A model generated the notes under the pieces. The model was not told the DNA's origin, searched no databases, and saw only the letters and a list, made by a program, of their open reading frames with translations. From Candidatus Aminicenantota bacterium (GTDB taxonomy: Bacteria; Acidobacteriota; Aminicenantia; S016-38), in assembly GCA_026987025.1 (NCBI GenBank), contig JALSNJ010000025.1, positions 1-35,738 of the forward strand: a stretch of DNA of 35,738 nucleotides. Reading direction: 5' to 3'. A program made the translations under genes and the position numbers. Positions within the stretch are counted from its first letter, which is position 1. Each line of letters begins with the position of its first letter. Positions 8,367-16,889 of the stretch are shown one piece after another.

Positions 8367-9722
8367 TCAGCGGATTTTCTCTAAGGAACCTGAAGGGTAG
8401 AGAAAAACCCTTCCTGAAGGAGCTGATTTACCCCTTAAGTTGTCCGGCTCCGGCTCTATCCTCACACATATGCTGTGGTTTTTTACCCTTCCTGCCCAGG
8501 TCTTCCTGTAAAGGTCATAAACCAGCGCTTTCTCCCTGAGAAAGGGGGAGTTAAGACACAGATTTACGGGCCTTTCCCATTCCCCCACCACCACCAGGCC
8601 TCCGGTGTAGTATCTAACAAAACCTCCCTTTACTTTCTCGTAGGAGTCCCCCCTGGGTTTTCCCAGGTCATAAAAATAGAGGTCCGTTTTTTCCAGGGAT
8701 CTGTCAAAGGGAATTTCGGTATAGGATATGAAGCCTCTAAGTTTTGCCACGGAGTATCCGAAGAAAATGGCACCCTTGGGGAAGGTGGCCCTGTAAAGTC
8801 CTGGAGAAACTTCCCTGAACTCCGGGGCGGCGTAGTTCATATAGATGAAATTTTTAAACCTCCCCCCGGCCTTTAACTTCAAATTCCACAGGTAATCTAA
8901 ATAAAACAGGGTATCTTTCAGGGATCCCTTCAGTGGATCCGGACTTACAGGATAGTAGACAGTCTGGGGGATGCTCACCACCCCACGACCTTCCACCCTT
9001 AAAACTTTTCCAAAATATTCGCTTCCAGTTCCGTAGGATTCCGTCATGTCGTAGTCCACAAAGGTCAGAACAGCGGGATTCCTGAAGCCCTGATTGGTTA
9101 CTATGAGCCCATCGTTTACCCTATGCCTGAGCAGACGGTATGTTTCCGCCACCGCCCGGAGGTAAGAGGTTTCCGGGTGCCTGAGCCTGAAAGTAACCCT
9201 CATGGGGGAGTAAATTTCCTCGTTTATGAATACGCCGCTGGCCCAGTCAAAAAATATTCCGTCGTAGAGACCTTTGGCAAGGATCTCCATGAGGTAATTT
9301 ACAAACCTCCTTCTGACCCTGTCGTTCCCGAAGTCAAAGTAGTAGTCCTGACACCAATCGTATCCACTCTCTTCACAATGAGGAAAGGGGCCATCCGGGT
9401 TCAGGGTGGCAAAGTTTCTGTTAGTGTACGCCCATTGCATAAGGGGATCGTCCTCCCCGTCCATATAATGATAATCTGCCGGAAACCAGCGGTAAAAAAT
9501 GACCCTTGTCCCTGAGGAGCGGAGCTGGATTATCAAGTCCTCAGAGAGCTCCCCTGGTCCTCCTGCTTCTACCATGGAAAACCGCCTGGCCCAGGCAAGG
9601 GAAGGGCGATCCAGATCCAGGGTGGCATAATCTCCCTTTTTTATTGGAAGGAAATTCTTTAAGGAGGCCGCCGGGGCCAATGAAATTAAAAGGAAAAGTA
9701 GAGAAGAAATCAGCCCTTTCAT
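8367..9722 (-). CDS. Secreted TIM-barrel glycoside hydrolase-like protein
   Basis: A 451-residue exported protein with signal peptide MKGLISSLLFLLISLAPAAS. The central region follows a beta/alpha-barrel plan: RVIFYRWFPADYHY, then YYFDFGNDRVRRRFVNYLMEIL, then the key strand YDGIFFDWASG with a likely acidic catalytic Asp, then DGLIVTNQGF and YDMTESYG. This arrangement resembles the putative glycoside hydrolase groups around GH114/GHL13-GHL15, but I cannot pick one. A C-terminal beta domain (about 390-440) follows. The ATG overlaps the exoribonuclease stop (ATGA), so it belongs to the same operon. The substrate is unknown, perhaps an envelope or exopolysaccharide glycan given uppP and manC downstream. 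Confidence 0.6.
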   Translation of the reverse strand: MKGLISSLLFLLISLAPAASLKNFLPIKKGDYATLDLDRPSLAWARRFSMVEAGGPGELSEDLIIQLRSSGTRVIFYRWFPADYHYMDGEDDPLMQWAYTNRNFATLNPDGPFPHCEESGYDWCQDYYFDFGNDRVRRRFVNYLMEILAKGLYDGIFFDWASGVFINEEIYSPMRVTFRLRHPETSYLRAVAETYRLLRHRVNDGLIVTNQGFRNPAVLTFVDYDMTESYGTGSEYFGKVLRVEGRGVVSIPQTVYYPVSPDPLKGSLKDTLFYLDYLWNLKLKAGGRFKNFIYMNYAAPEFREVSPGLYRATFPKGAIFFGYSVAKLRGFISYTEIPFDRSLEKTDLYFYDLGKPRGDSYEKVKGGFVRYYTGGLVVVGEWERPVNLCLNSPFLREKALVYDLYRKTWAGRVKNHSICVRIEPEPDNLRGKSAPSGRVFLYPSGSLEKIR

Positions 9723-11614
9723 GCTAAATTTATTATGAGCTTTCTTTTTCCCAGTTCCACCTTGCTTATCCTGAAGACGAACTCCCTCCCCGGTCTCTGG
9801 GGCCTTTGCCAGGGAAGGTTCACCGGAAATTCCATGAGCACTTCCGGGAAAAAGGCGAAGTGCCTTCCGGCCATGTACCTTGAATAATAACCGATTATGT
9901 GCTTGCCTTCCTTTTGCTTCAGGTATTTAAGGATCCAGTAGGTTCTTCTGGAGCGGACCAACTCCCTTATTTGTCTGGTTCTTTCCTCCAGGTACTCAAA
10001 AATGGCCATAAGCTCTTCAGGGCTGTAGCTGTGAGGGGAGTATCCTAAGGCGTAGGCCATTTGTCTCTGCATAACCAGGTCCCCGTATCTTCTGAGGGGG
10101 GAGGAGGCCTGTATGTAATAGTTAACACCTAAGGAAAGGTTGGGCTGGGGATGGGTGGTGAGCTGTGATGCCTTCAAGAAGGGGATTATTTTTAGAAAAT
10201 AAAGCGGGTCCTGCGGGTCGATTTCCGGGACCTCGCCGGGTTCAAAGGGCTGGGTTCTGAAGACCGCCGCCACCCCCTTTTTTACCAGCAGCTCCGCAGC
10301 CTTCTCGTTGTAAAGAACCATGGCCTCCTGAATGGCCTGATGGGCCGGGGTGGCAAGGTCCTTTCTTTCAATCTCCACCCTTTCCCCCTGTACTTTTATC
10401 TCCAATTCCGGAAGATTTACGATGAGGGCTCCCCTCTCCTTTCTGGCCTTAAGTCTCCGCTGGAAAAATTCGTAGAGAACGGGAAACTCCCCTTCCAGTA
10501 AATCGTCGGCCTCTTCGTAGGACAGCCTCCTTATCTTCACAAATGTTCTGGTAAACCACCATCTCTTTATTTCCAGTTCCGGCCCGAGCCTTAGATAAAG
10601 CGAAAGGGCCCGGGAGGGTCTCTCAGGGGATAGGGTGTAAAGTTCTTTTATGAGTTCTTCAGGGAGCATAAAATACCTTTTCTCCGGAAGATACACGGTC
10701 TGGGCCCTTTTCATGGCCTCCCGGTCCAGCTCACTTTCCTTAGGGATAAATGCCTCCAGATCGCACACATGTATCCCCAGTATGTAATCCTGCCCCTCCC
10801 TCCTCAGGCTGATGGCATCGTCCACCTCTACAGTGGTGGCTTCGTCTATTGCCAGGGCCTCGGCGGGCTCTTCCTCACGGCCCTGGTCGGAAACCGCAGG
10901 GGTTTTAGACGCATTTATGAGCTCCGTTTTAAAGGGTTTGTTGAGGCTCAGCCTTTCTATCAACGGCTCTTCGTCCTCCCTCCACCTTCCCGCTCTGGCC
11001 AGGAAGGAAATAAGAGCGGAGGTTCCCCTCAGCCCCATGGCCTCCATGATTTCCTGAACCAGATTCTTTTCCGGTATTTCTCCCTGATGGATCACATAAC
11101 TCCTGAGCAGGGAAAAAACCTTCTCGGTCTCCTCGTTTTCTTCGCCGGTCTTCACTGCCTCTAAGAACCGGTTTACCCTCTCCCTTCTCCTCTCCTTTGC
11201 TTCCTCTGCTCTTCTTAGTTCCTCCACTTCCTGGCTGTCCCTGGGGATGAAGATTTCACCCTTTCTTTTGAAAAGAAGGGATGAGGATAACTTCAGGAAA
11301 AGGGCTACCAGCCTTTCGTCCTTGACCCTTTCCCCGTAGTAGGCCTCTGCTATCTCCTCCAGCGAAGCAGGGGTGGTAAGGGTTTCCCATAAAAGCTCAT
11401 CGTCCACATCTTCCGCCAGTCTTTCCACCCTTTTTTCCGCTTCTTTTAAGGCTGCTTTGAAGGTGGCGGGTTCAAATTTCTCCTTAAGGCTGGAGGGGGC
11501 TAAAACCTGAAGAGATTTTTTTCTTTTTCCGGAAGGCAGAACGAAGGTGTTTCCTTCAAGCTGAAAGGCAGGCACCGGTTTTCCGCCCTGAATTACAAAA
11601 ACTATTCTGCTCAA
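9719..11614 (-). CDS. RNB-domain exoribonuclease (RNase II/R superfamily)
   Basis: A 631-residue member of the RNB family of processive 3'-5' exoribonucleases. The catalytic site reads AIDEATTVEVDDAISL (about 256-270), where E. coli RNase II has D201, D207, D209 and D210. Here the second position is Glu263, a carboxylate-preserving change, while D257, D265 and D266 remain. The downstream IHVCDLEAFIP and SSPLRRYGDLVMQRQM blocks match the HIADV and TSPIRRY motifs with the conserved arginines. The N-terminal 230 residues are helical and unlike the cold-shock domains of RNase R. The C-terminal OB domain is short. Translation begins at TTG overlapping the TGA of the DUF4388 gene. It resembles the shorter RNB type of cyanobacteria and plastids. 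Confidence 0.88.
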   Translation of the reverse strand: MSRIVFVIQGGKPVPAFQLEGNTFVLPSGKRKKSLQVLAPSSLKEKFEPATFKAALKEAEKRVERLAEDVDDELLWETLTTPASLEEIAEAYYGERVKDERLVALFLKLSSSLLFKRKGEIFIPRDSQEVEELRRAEEAKERRRERVNRFLEAVKTGEENEETEKVFSLLRSYVIHQGEIPEKNLVQEIMEAMGLRGTSALISFLARAGRWREDEEPLIERLSLNKPFKTELINASKTPAVSDQGREEEPAEALAIDEATTVEVDDAISLRREGQDYILGIHVCDLEAFIPKESELDREAMKRAQTVYLPEKRYFMLPEELIKELYTLSPERPSRALSLYLRLGPELEIKRWWFTRTFVKIRRLSYEEADDLLEGEFPVLYEFFQRRLKARKERGALIVNLPELEIKVQGERVEIERKDLATPAHQAIQEAMVLYNEKAAELLVKKGVAAVFRTQPFEPGEVPEIDPQDPLYFLKIIPFLKASQLTTHPQPNLSLGVNYYIQASSPLRRYGDLVMQRQMAYALGYSPHSYSPEELMAIFEYLEERTRQIRELVRSRRTYWILKYLKQKEGKHIIGYYSRYMAGRHFAFFPEVLMEFPVNLPWQRPQRPGREFVFRISKVELGKRKLIINLA

Positions 11615-12666
11615 ATTCCTATTATCCCCTTGGCCAGGAGTATTTTCAGGATTCCTATGGAAGTTTCTTCAGGAAAAGGGCAGAGCTTTATTATCTCCCC
11701 TACGGTCCATATACCGTTGATCCTGGAGAGAACAAAGCCCTCCTGGGGGCTGAGGTCCAGGGAGGTAACCTTTTCCATGGGAATCTTCAACCTTGGAATG
11801 AAACCGTTTTCCAGTTCAACCGATTGGGCCCTTCTTATCTCTTCCAGCCTATCCATGAGGGCTTGATTGCCCGGGTCCTCCTTCAGCAGCTCCTCGTAAA
11901 GGATGAGGGCTTCGCTGAGCCTCCCCTCCCTGTAAAACATTTCAGCCTTTTCCCTCAACATCAGGAAGGAATCCTTTTTCTCTTCCTTTCCTCCTTTTTT
12001 CTCCATTCCCAGGGGCCTGATGTATCCCCTTTCATAAAGTTCGTGGGCTTTTTTCATGGCATCAAAGGGGGAAAGCCCCAGCCTTTCAGTAGCCTCCAGG
12101 AGGGTTGCTCCTTCAGCTAGGACCCTTAACATAGGCTCTTCCCCTTTCCTCAGAATCTCAAATTTTACCTCCAGGTGGGGGATGACCTTCTGAATTTCCA
12201 TCATCTCGTCCTTCCTGGCGTATCCGTTGAGGAGAATGTCCTGGATGTCTATATCCACCTCATAGGGCACATCCATCTCCCTTTCCTCAAATCGGAAATA
12301 TCCCTGGTCCACAAAGGAGTTGAAGGCTATTTCCCTCACCAGATTTTCCAGGGCGTTTTCTATGGTTTCGCGATTAACTATTCCCAGCTTCACCATGGCC
12401 TCCCCCAGAAGTATCCTTTCCTTTTTGGCCAGGGCTACTGCCTTCAGCAGGTATTCTCTATTTATCCCCACGGTTCTCATCAGGTATGGGCCGAGCCTTT
12501 CATTGGGATCTTCTGAAATTCCGTATTTCAGCTTGCCCTCCCGCAGGTAAAACCTTTTTTCGTAGTCGTTTATTTTCACAGTGAGAAGACCGGTTTTTCC
12601 CCGCAGGTAAATCCACTGGAGGATATCCCCCAGGTCCATGGTGTCAAGGGAACCGTAAATTGCCAT
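11611..12666 (-). CDS. DUF4388 (PATAN) domain protein with TPR-like segment
   Basis: A 351-residue cytoplasmic protein. Residues 1-60 ([30 protein letters not shown] and on) are a clear DUF4388/PATAN domain, which in many Acidobacteria, myxobacteria and cyanobacteria is tied to response regulators and motility or GTPase signalling. Residues 85-150 continue with a helical part (LGEAMVKLGIVNRETIENAL) typical of the same family. About 235-280 form a TPR-like helix pair (FYREGRLSEALILYEELLKEDPGNQAL). A C-terminal winged-helix-like segment (about 295-351, LSRINGIWTVGEIIKLCPFPE) follows. It is sandwiched with one-base and four-base overlaps between the macro-domain and exoribonuclease genes. The function is unknown; a signalling or scaffold role is inferred. 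Confidence 0.8.
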   Translation of the reverse strand: MAIYGSLDTMDLGDILQWIYLRGKTGLLTVKINDYEKRFYLREGKLKYGISEDPNERLGPYLMRTVGINREYLLKAVALAKKERILLGEAMVKLGIVNRETIENALENLVREIAFNSFVDQGYFRFEEREMDVPYEVDIDIQDILLNGYARKDEMMEIQKVIPHLEVKFEILRKGEEPMLRVLAEGATLLEATERLGLSPFDAMKKAHELYERGYIRPLGMEKKGGKEEKKDSFLMLREKAEMFYREGRLSEALILYEELLKEDPGNQALMDRLEEIRRAQSVELENGFIPRLKIPMEKVTSLDLSPQEGFVLSRINGIWTVGEIIKLCPFPEETSIGILKILLAKGIIGI

Positions 12667-13208
12667 TAAGATAATTCCCTGGCCTTTTCCAGGAATATTT
12701 CGCAGGTTTCGCTATCTATGTTGCACAGGCGCACCCTTTCCAGGGATGTGCCTTCCGATATGTAATCCACAACGGCCTTTAATATAATGTTGGCTCCCCT
12801 TTCCTTTGGGAATCCAAAAATACCTGTGCTGATGGCGGGAAGGGAGACGGACTTAGCACCCTTTTCCTCTGCCAGTTTTAAGGCGGAGAGCACAGCGCTT
12901 CGGAGTTTTTCGTCCTCATTTCCTTCCCCCCATCTGGGCCCCACGGCGTGAACCACATATTTGGCCTTAAGCTTTCCCGCGGTGGTGGCTGCTGCCGAGC
13001 CCACAGGAACGAAGCCTATTTTATCGCTTTCCTCTTGAATTATCCTTCCCCCCTTCCTTACTATGGCCCCGGCCACCCCTCCTCCGTGCTTAAGGTAGGA
13101 GTTGGCCGCATTAACGATAACATCAACTTCCTCCTCGGTAATATCCCCCTTTACTATTTCCACCCGGGTGTTTCCTTTTTTAAAGGAGTATAGCACCTGG
13201 TTGCTCAT
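12666..13208 (-). CDS. Macro-domain ADP-ribose-binding protein
   Basis: A 180-residue stand-alone macro domain. It shows GDIT near residue 21, the ADP-ribose binding loop [17 protein letters not shown] (33-49) with the Asn and Gly-rich segment, and the phosphate-binding loop [11 protein letters not shown] (about 124-134). This is the MacroD/YmdB-type layout. These enzymes remove ADP-ribose from proteins or hydrolyse O-acetyl-ADP-ribose; E. coli YmdB also affects RNase III. The start overlaps the propeller stop by four bases and the stop overlaps the DUF4388 ATG by one (TAATG). No ADP-ribosyltransferase partner is visible in the window. Confidence 0.93.
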   Translation of the reverse strand: MSNQVLYSFKKGNTRVEIVKGDITEEEVDVIVNAANSYLKHGGGVAGAIVRKGGRIIQEESDKIGFVPVGSAAATTAGKLKAKYVVHAVGPRWGEGNEDEKLRSAVLSALKLAEEKGAKSVSLPAISTGIFGFPKERGANIILKAVVDYISEGTSLERVRLCNIDSETCEIFLEKARELS

Positions 13209-14176
13209 AGACCACCCTCCACCGCCCCGTAGTCAAGGATAAACATCCTGTTTCTTACCCCGGCAGTCATTCTCCTCCTGGAGAGAAACATCATTAGAGG
13301 AGAAAGAAAACCCTGGGGAGTTTTAATCCCTATCTTCCCCAGAAAGTTGCCGTTGGGATCGTATACATAGGCGAATTGGGAAGGAAGGGAGATTATAAAC
13401 CTTCCCTTGGTGTCTATGGCCAGGTCCGAGGCAGCAAGAATTACTGCCACCGTATCCTCGTATATCTCTATACTGCCCTTCGGGACCTCTGGTCCTTCTA
13501 TTTTCTTCTCAAATACCAGGGTGTAGGATGTGGAATACTTCCGAAATACCCCAAGAACATTGGAGAGAACCCCTATTTCCCCGGCCGGGGAAACCCTTAT
13601 GGTTATGTTCCTCTGGAGGCTGTAGAACTTCTTGGGGTCCCTGTAGGCAGGGTCCTGAAAGGGCATGCCGAAACCCCCCAGGAATTTTCCCTTGGCATCG
13701 TATATGGAAACGAGCGAATTCTTCCCGGGTTCGTAATCGGCTACGAATATCATCCCGTTGGGGGCCACCCCCACGGAGCCAGGGGTATCGTGGGTTTTTA
13801 TCTGAAATTTAAACTTTCCCCTCAGGTCAAAGACCTTCAGGGATTTTGCACCCTCGTCTATGGCGTAGATGAAGCTCCCGTGGAGGTAAAAGTCCTTTAA
13901 AGAGGAGATTTCTTTCTTCCTTAGGCCCAGCGGAAGAAGGGCGCCAAGAAAACTGCCCGTGGGGGAAAATTTTAAAATGTTCCCTCTATCCTTATCGTGG
14001 ATGTAAATGTTTCCGGCGGCATCCAGGGCTACCCTTCCGCAGAAGGATATGTAGTTTCCTGAGGAGGATACGAGCTTTCCCAGGTCCTGAACTACGGGGA
14101 TTTCCAGTATTTTCTGAGAAAAAACCAAAAAAACCGCCAATAAAAGAGTTATAATTTTTCCTGTTATCCTCTTCAT
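13205..14176 (-). CDS. Exported six-bladed beta-propeller (NHL-like) protein
   Basis: A 323-residue protein with an N-terminal signal ([15 protein letters not shown]) followed by NHL-type blades: [26 protein letters not shown], then [38 protein letters not shown] and [14 protein letters not shown] with [14 protein letters not shown]. Such 6-bladed propellers are abundant in Acidobacteria and often bind peptides or act as surface scaffolds. It is the first gene of the run leading to the macro, DUF4388, RNB and hydrolase genes. Transcription is predicted to start at or one base before the ATG. The exact role is unknown. Confidence 0.75.
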   Translation of the reverse strand: MKRITGKIITLLLAVFLVFSQKILEIPVVQDLGKLVSSSGNYISFCGRVALDAAGNIYIHDKDRGNILKFSPTGSFLGALLPLGLRKKEISSLKDFYLHGSFIYAIDEGAKSLKVFDLRGKFKFQIKTHDTPGSVGVAPNGMIFVADYEPGKNSLVSIYDAKGKFLGGFGMPFQDPAYRDPKKFYSLQRNITIRVSPAGEIGVLSNVLGVFRKYSTSYTLVFEKKIEGPEVPKGSIEIYEDTVAVILAASDLAIDTKGRFIISLPSQFAYVYDPNGNFLGKIGIKTPQGFLSPLMMFLSRRRMTAGVRNRMFILDYGAVEGGL

Positions 14177-14180
14177 ACTT

Positions 14181-14186
14181 TATAAA
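14181..14186 (+). promoter_or_regulatory. -10 element of the radical SAM gene, predicted leaderless
   Basis: TATAAA ends seven bases before the ATG at 14194, with no Shine-Dalgarno in the gap. It shares bases 14184-14186 with the minus-strand -10, so one TTATAAAATA core serves both directions. No good plus-strand -35 is seen. Confidence 0.45.
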
Positions 14187-14212
14187 ATAGACCATGGGCA
14201 AGGATTTTTCAA
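14184..14212 (-). promoter_or_regulatory. Sigma-70 promoter of the propeller/macro/RNB operon, predicted leaderless
   Basis: On the minus strand TTGAAA (14212-14207) and TATTTT (14189-14184) are separated by exactly 17 bases. The -10 ends seven bases before the ATG at 14176, and no ribosome binding site lies between. The -35 is inside the first codons of the divergent radical SAM gene. Confidence 0.6.
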
Positions 14213-15528
14213 GGGGTAAATGGGTTGCCCTTTTCCATCCTCCAATATACGACTTTACCGCCTACGACCTGTGGCTCAGACCCTTAGGGCTTTACCGTCT
14301 GGGAGCCTACATAAAAAATTACACTGATTTAGCTCTTTTTCTTTTTGATTATATGGACAGAAGTTCCCCCCTGGCTCCGCCCACCAAATCCAGAAAATAC
14401 GGGACCGGGAAGTTCTATAAGGAAAGGGTGGAAAAACCCCGGTTTTTAAAAGAGGTCAAAAGGTATTTTTACAGATTTGGGATTCCCAGGGCCTCCATGG
14501 AAGCCTTCATGGAGAAGTTTCCGCCTCCCCTGGCGGTCTTTATAACCACAGGAATGACTTACTGGTACCTGGGGGTTAAGGAGGTGGTCCGCAGCGTCAA
14601 GAAGATATGGGGGAATGTTCCGATATTTCTTGGCGGCACATATGCTACCCTTATGCCTTCCCATGCCTCCCAATTCGGAAAGGTTCTTAAAGGGGAAGCG
14701 GGATGTGAGTCGGTGGAGGTCCTCGGTGCCCTTTCCGGCAGGCGGTTTCCCTGTGGAGACGAACCGCCGGCGGCCTTTGAACTTTCCCGGGCCCCTTCCA
14801 CGGTCACCGCCACCACCAGGGGATGTCCCTTCCGTTGCACCTTCTGCGCCTCCTTTCTTCTGCACCGATGGAAAAAAAGGCCCATATGGGAGGTATTGGA
14901 GGAGCTGGAGGGGGCCGTGAAGCTTTCCATAAAGGACATAGCCCTTTACGACGATGCCCTTCTGGTGGATGCCCAGGGCCATTTCAAGCCCCTCTTCAGA
15001 GAGGTCGTAAGACAGGGGTGGAATTTGAGGTTTCACCTTCCCAACGGCCTTCATGTGAGATTTGTGGACGAGGAGGTGGCCTGGCTCATGAAAAGGGCCA
15101 ATTTTAAAACCCTCCGCCTTTCCTTAGAGAGCGTGGACGAGGAATTCCTTAAAGAAAGAACCCCTAAGCTCAGATTGGAGGAATTTGAGAGGGCCGTTTT
15201 TCACTTAGAAAAGGCGGGTTTTTCCAGACGGGAAATGGTGGCCTATGTTATAGTTGGGGTTCCGGGACAGAGGGCATCGTCGGTTTTAAAAACCCTGGAT
15301 TACCTGGAGAAAATCGGGATAAAGCCTTCCTTAGCCTATTATTCCCCTGTCCCCGGCACCAAGGATTTCCAGGTTCTGGTTCATGAGGGATATTTCCCCC
15401 CGGAACACGACCCTCTCCTTCACAATAAACTCCTTTTTCCCTACTCAGGATATTCCCCCATAGGGGAGGAGGAGTTTGAGAAGATAAGGAAAAGGGCCTT
15501 TGAGATAGCCTTCAACCTGAGGGCTTGA
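14194..15528 (+). CDS. B12-binding-type radical SAM protein
   Basis: A 444-residue enzyme with a degenerate cobalamin-binding-like N-terminal region (about 10-180, including PIFLGGTYATLMPSHA) followed by a radical SAM barrel. The [4Fe-4S]-binding motif is CPFRCTFC (C211, C215, C218). Downstream blocks IALYDDALLV, FHLPNGLHVRFVDEEVAWLM, TLRLSLESVDEEFL and MVAYVIVGVPGQ match the Elp3/MiaB-like barrel strands of this superfamily. The exact reaction is not predictable; relatives act in lipid, cofactor or RNA modification. No strict DxHxxG cobalamin motif is seen, so B12 binding is doubtful. The gene stands alone, divergent from the propeller operon and convergent with the ATPase gene. Confidence 0.82.
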   Translation: MGKDFSRGKWVALFHPPIYDFTAYDLWLRPLGLYRLGAYIKNYTDLALFLFDYMDRSSPLAPPTKSRKYGTGKFYKERVEKPRFLKEVKRYFYRFGIPRASMEAFMEKFPPPLAVFITTGMTYWYLGVKEVVRSVKKIWGNVPIFLGGTYATLMPSHASQFGKVLKGEAGCESVEVLGALSGRRFPCGDEPPAAFELSRAPSTVTATTRGCPFRCTFCASFLLHRWKKRPIWEVLEELEGAVKLSIKDIALYDDALLVDAQGHFKPLFREVVRQGWNLRFHLPNGLHVRFVDEEVAWLMKRANFKTLRLSLESVDEEFLKERTPKLRLEEFERAVFHLEKAGFSRREMVAYVIVGVPGQRASSVLKTLDYLEKIGIKPSLAYYSPVPGTKDFQVLVHEGYFPPEHDPLLHNKLLFPYSGYSPIGEEEFEKIRKRAFEIAFNLRA

Positions 15529-15559
15529 AGGCGCCCTTAGAATTTCCTGCCATGGCCTC

Positions 15560-16843
15560 TTACGGTGGGGAAAGGATAAATTTCACTATGTCCCTTAGAT
15601 CAAATCCCATGGCTTTTTTTGGCCTCCTTTTAAACCCCCTGGCGAAAACAAGTAGTTCTTTCCTCTTCTTGGTGGGGAAAAATTTTGCTTTCTCCTGAAG
15701 CGAGCTTTCAACCCTTATCCCGTCCACCTTTTCTCCCCATTTACATTCCCCAAGAAAAACCTCCCTTTCCCCTTCCCCTACGAGGTCTATCTCAAAGGGG
15801 CTTCCATCCGGTTTTTTCCCCAGGTACTTACCTGTTTTTAAAAGCCTTTGCCCTGTAAAAATATCAAGGTTCTCCCTTAAGATATGTTTAAATCTATTTC
15901 CGCAGAAAGCCTCAAAGCATTTTTCAAAGTTTTGGTTCTTGCAGGAAAATAATAATCCTAAAATAGGATCCTTTATGTAGAGGCTCTTTTTCCGCTTGGC
16001 TATAAAGCTTTCCCTTCCGAGGAACCCATGTTTTTCCAGGAAGTTGACATATTTGTGCAATGTGGTTTGCTTTATCTGAAGGAAGGAGGCAATTTCCGCC
16101 TCCCTGGTTTTTCCTAAGCCTATAGCAAAGATTATATCTCTGAAGATGGTAAATTTCCCCCTGAACTCCGAGGAAAGGACCACCTCCGCCTCATTCCCTA
16201 AGATGGAATTCGGGTAAAAGAAAAGCTCTTTTAAAAGCCTGCGGGCATCGCCGTTGAAAAATTTTTTCCCCACCCTATAATAATAAGGGATTCCTCCAAA
16301 GCATAGCGTTAAGATTATTGCATCTTCCAGATTCCCCTCCGTTATTGCAAAAGCCCATTTCCATGCCTCTTTCAAAGGAAGGGGAGGAAGGATTAATCTC
16401 GCGTGGGCTCTACGGTATAAGGGACTCTGGGAACTTTCAAAAAGCTGAGAGGTCAAGGAGAGGCTTGAGCCTGCAGCCACGAGAAGGCCTGAGCCCTTCC
16501 TTTCCAGCCAGTCCACTGCTTCCTGAAACTCAGAAAGCAGGAGGGGGAAGGGTCCTATGTTCTGTACCTCGTCAATAAAGAGGAGGTTTTGGGAGGAAAA
16601 ATGCAGCCTTAAGAGCTCCGATAGGCGACGAGCCGAAAATCCGAGGTTAAGGCTAAAAAGATTTCTTACGGCCGCTTCACCGGCATTCTTTGGGACAAGG
16701 ACATAGGGAACATCTCCCAGGGCTTGGAAAACAAGGGATGTTTTGCCAATTCTTCTCCTTCCTATAAGGTAAATAAAGGAAAACCCTTCTGCCGATGCGA
16801 GGCTTCTGAGGAAGGATATTTCCCTTTCCCTGTTATAAAACAT
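15560..16843 (-). CDS. Archaeal-type ATPase with DUF234 nuclease-like C-terminus
   Basis: A 427-residue protein of the ATPase_2/DUF234 family, best known from archaea and scattered through thermophilic bacteria. Walker A is IGRRRIGKTS (27-36), and Walker B is LLFIDEVQ around 92. A winged-helix part follows (about 245-280, IASFLQIKQTTLHKYVNFLEKHGF). The C-terminal region has FEIDLVGEG then EVFLGECKWGEK, which fits the E/D...ExK core of a PD-(D/E)XK nuclease fold. Base composition is more AT-rich than in neighbouring genes, suggesting acquisition. It lies 46 bases downstream of the DUF362 gene behind its own probable promoter with inverted repeats. Cellular function is unknown; DNA-related or defence/mobile roles have been suggested for the family. 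Confidence 0.85.
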   Translation of the reverse strand: MFYNREREISFLRSLASAEGFSFIYLIGRRRIGKTSLVFQALGDVPYVLVPKNAGEAAVRNLFSLNLGFSARRLSELLRLHFSSQNLLFIDEVQNIGPFPLLLSEFQEAVDWLERKGSGLLVAAGSSLSLTSQLFESSQSPLYRRAHARLILPPLPLKEAWKWAFAITEGNLEDAIILTLCFGGIPYYYRVGKKFFNGDARRLLKELFFYPNSILGNEAEVVLSSEFRGKFTIFRDIIFAIGLGKTREAEIASFLQIKQTTLHKYVNFLEKHGFLGRESFIAKRKKSLYIKDPILGLLFSCKNQNFEKCFEAFCGNRFKHILRENLDIFTGQRLLKTGKYLGKKPDGSPFEIDLVGEGEREVFLGECKWGEKVDGIRVESSLQEKAKFFPTKKRKELLVFARGFKRRPKKAMGFDLRDIVKFILSPP

Positions 16844-16882
16844 ATCCTTCGTAAGGATAATCCTTTTTCAGGATAAAATCAA
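16844..16882 (-). promoter_or_regulatory. Inverted-repeat array over the ATPase promoter
   Basis: Plus-strand bases read ATCCTT (16844-16849), AAGGAT (16853-16858), ATCCTT (16860-16865), AGGAT (16870-16874): four alternating half-sites that can pair with either neighbour. On the minus strand TTGATT (16882-16877) and TATCCT (16859-16854) form a 17-base-spaced promoter, so the half-sites cover the spacer, the -10 and the start codon approach. This looks like an operator or a set of mutually exclusive small hairpins. Confidence 0.45.
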
Positions 16883-16889
16883 TAAATTC

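Noticed and set aside
15529-15559. Terminator between the convergent radical SAM and ATPase genes
   Set aside because: No stable stem with a T-run in either direction.
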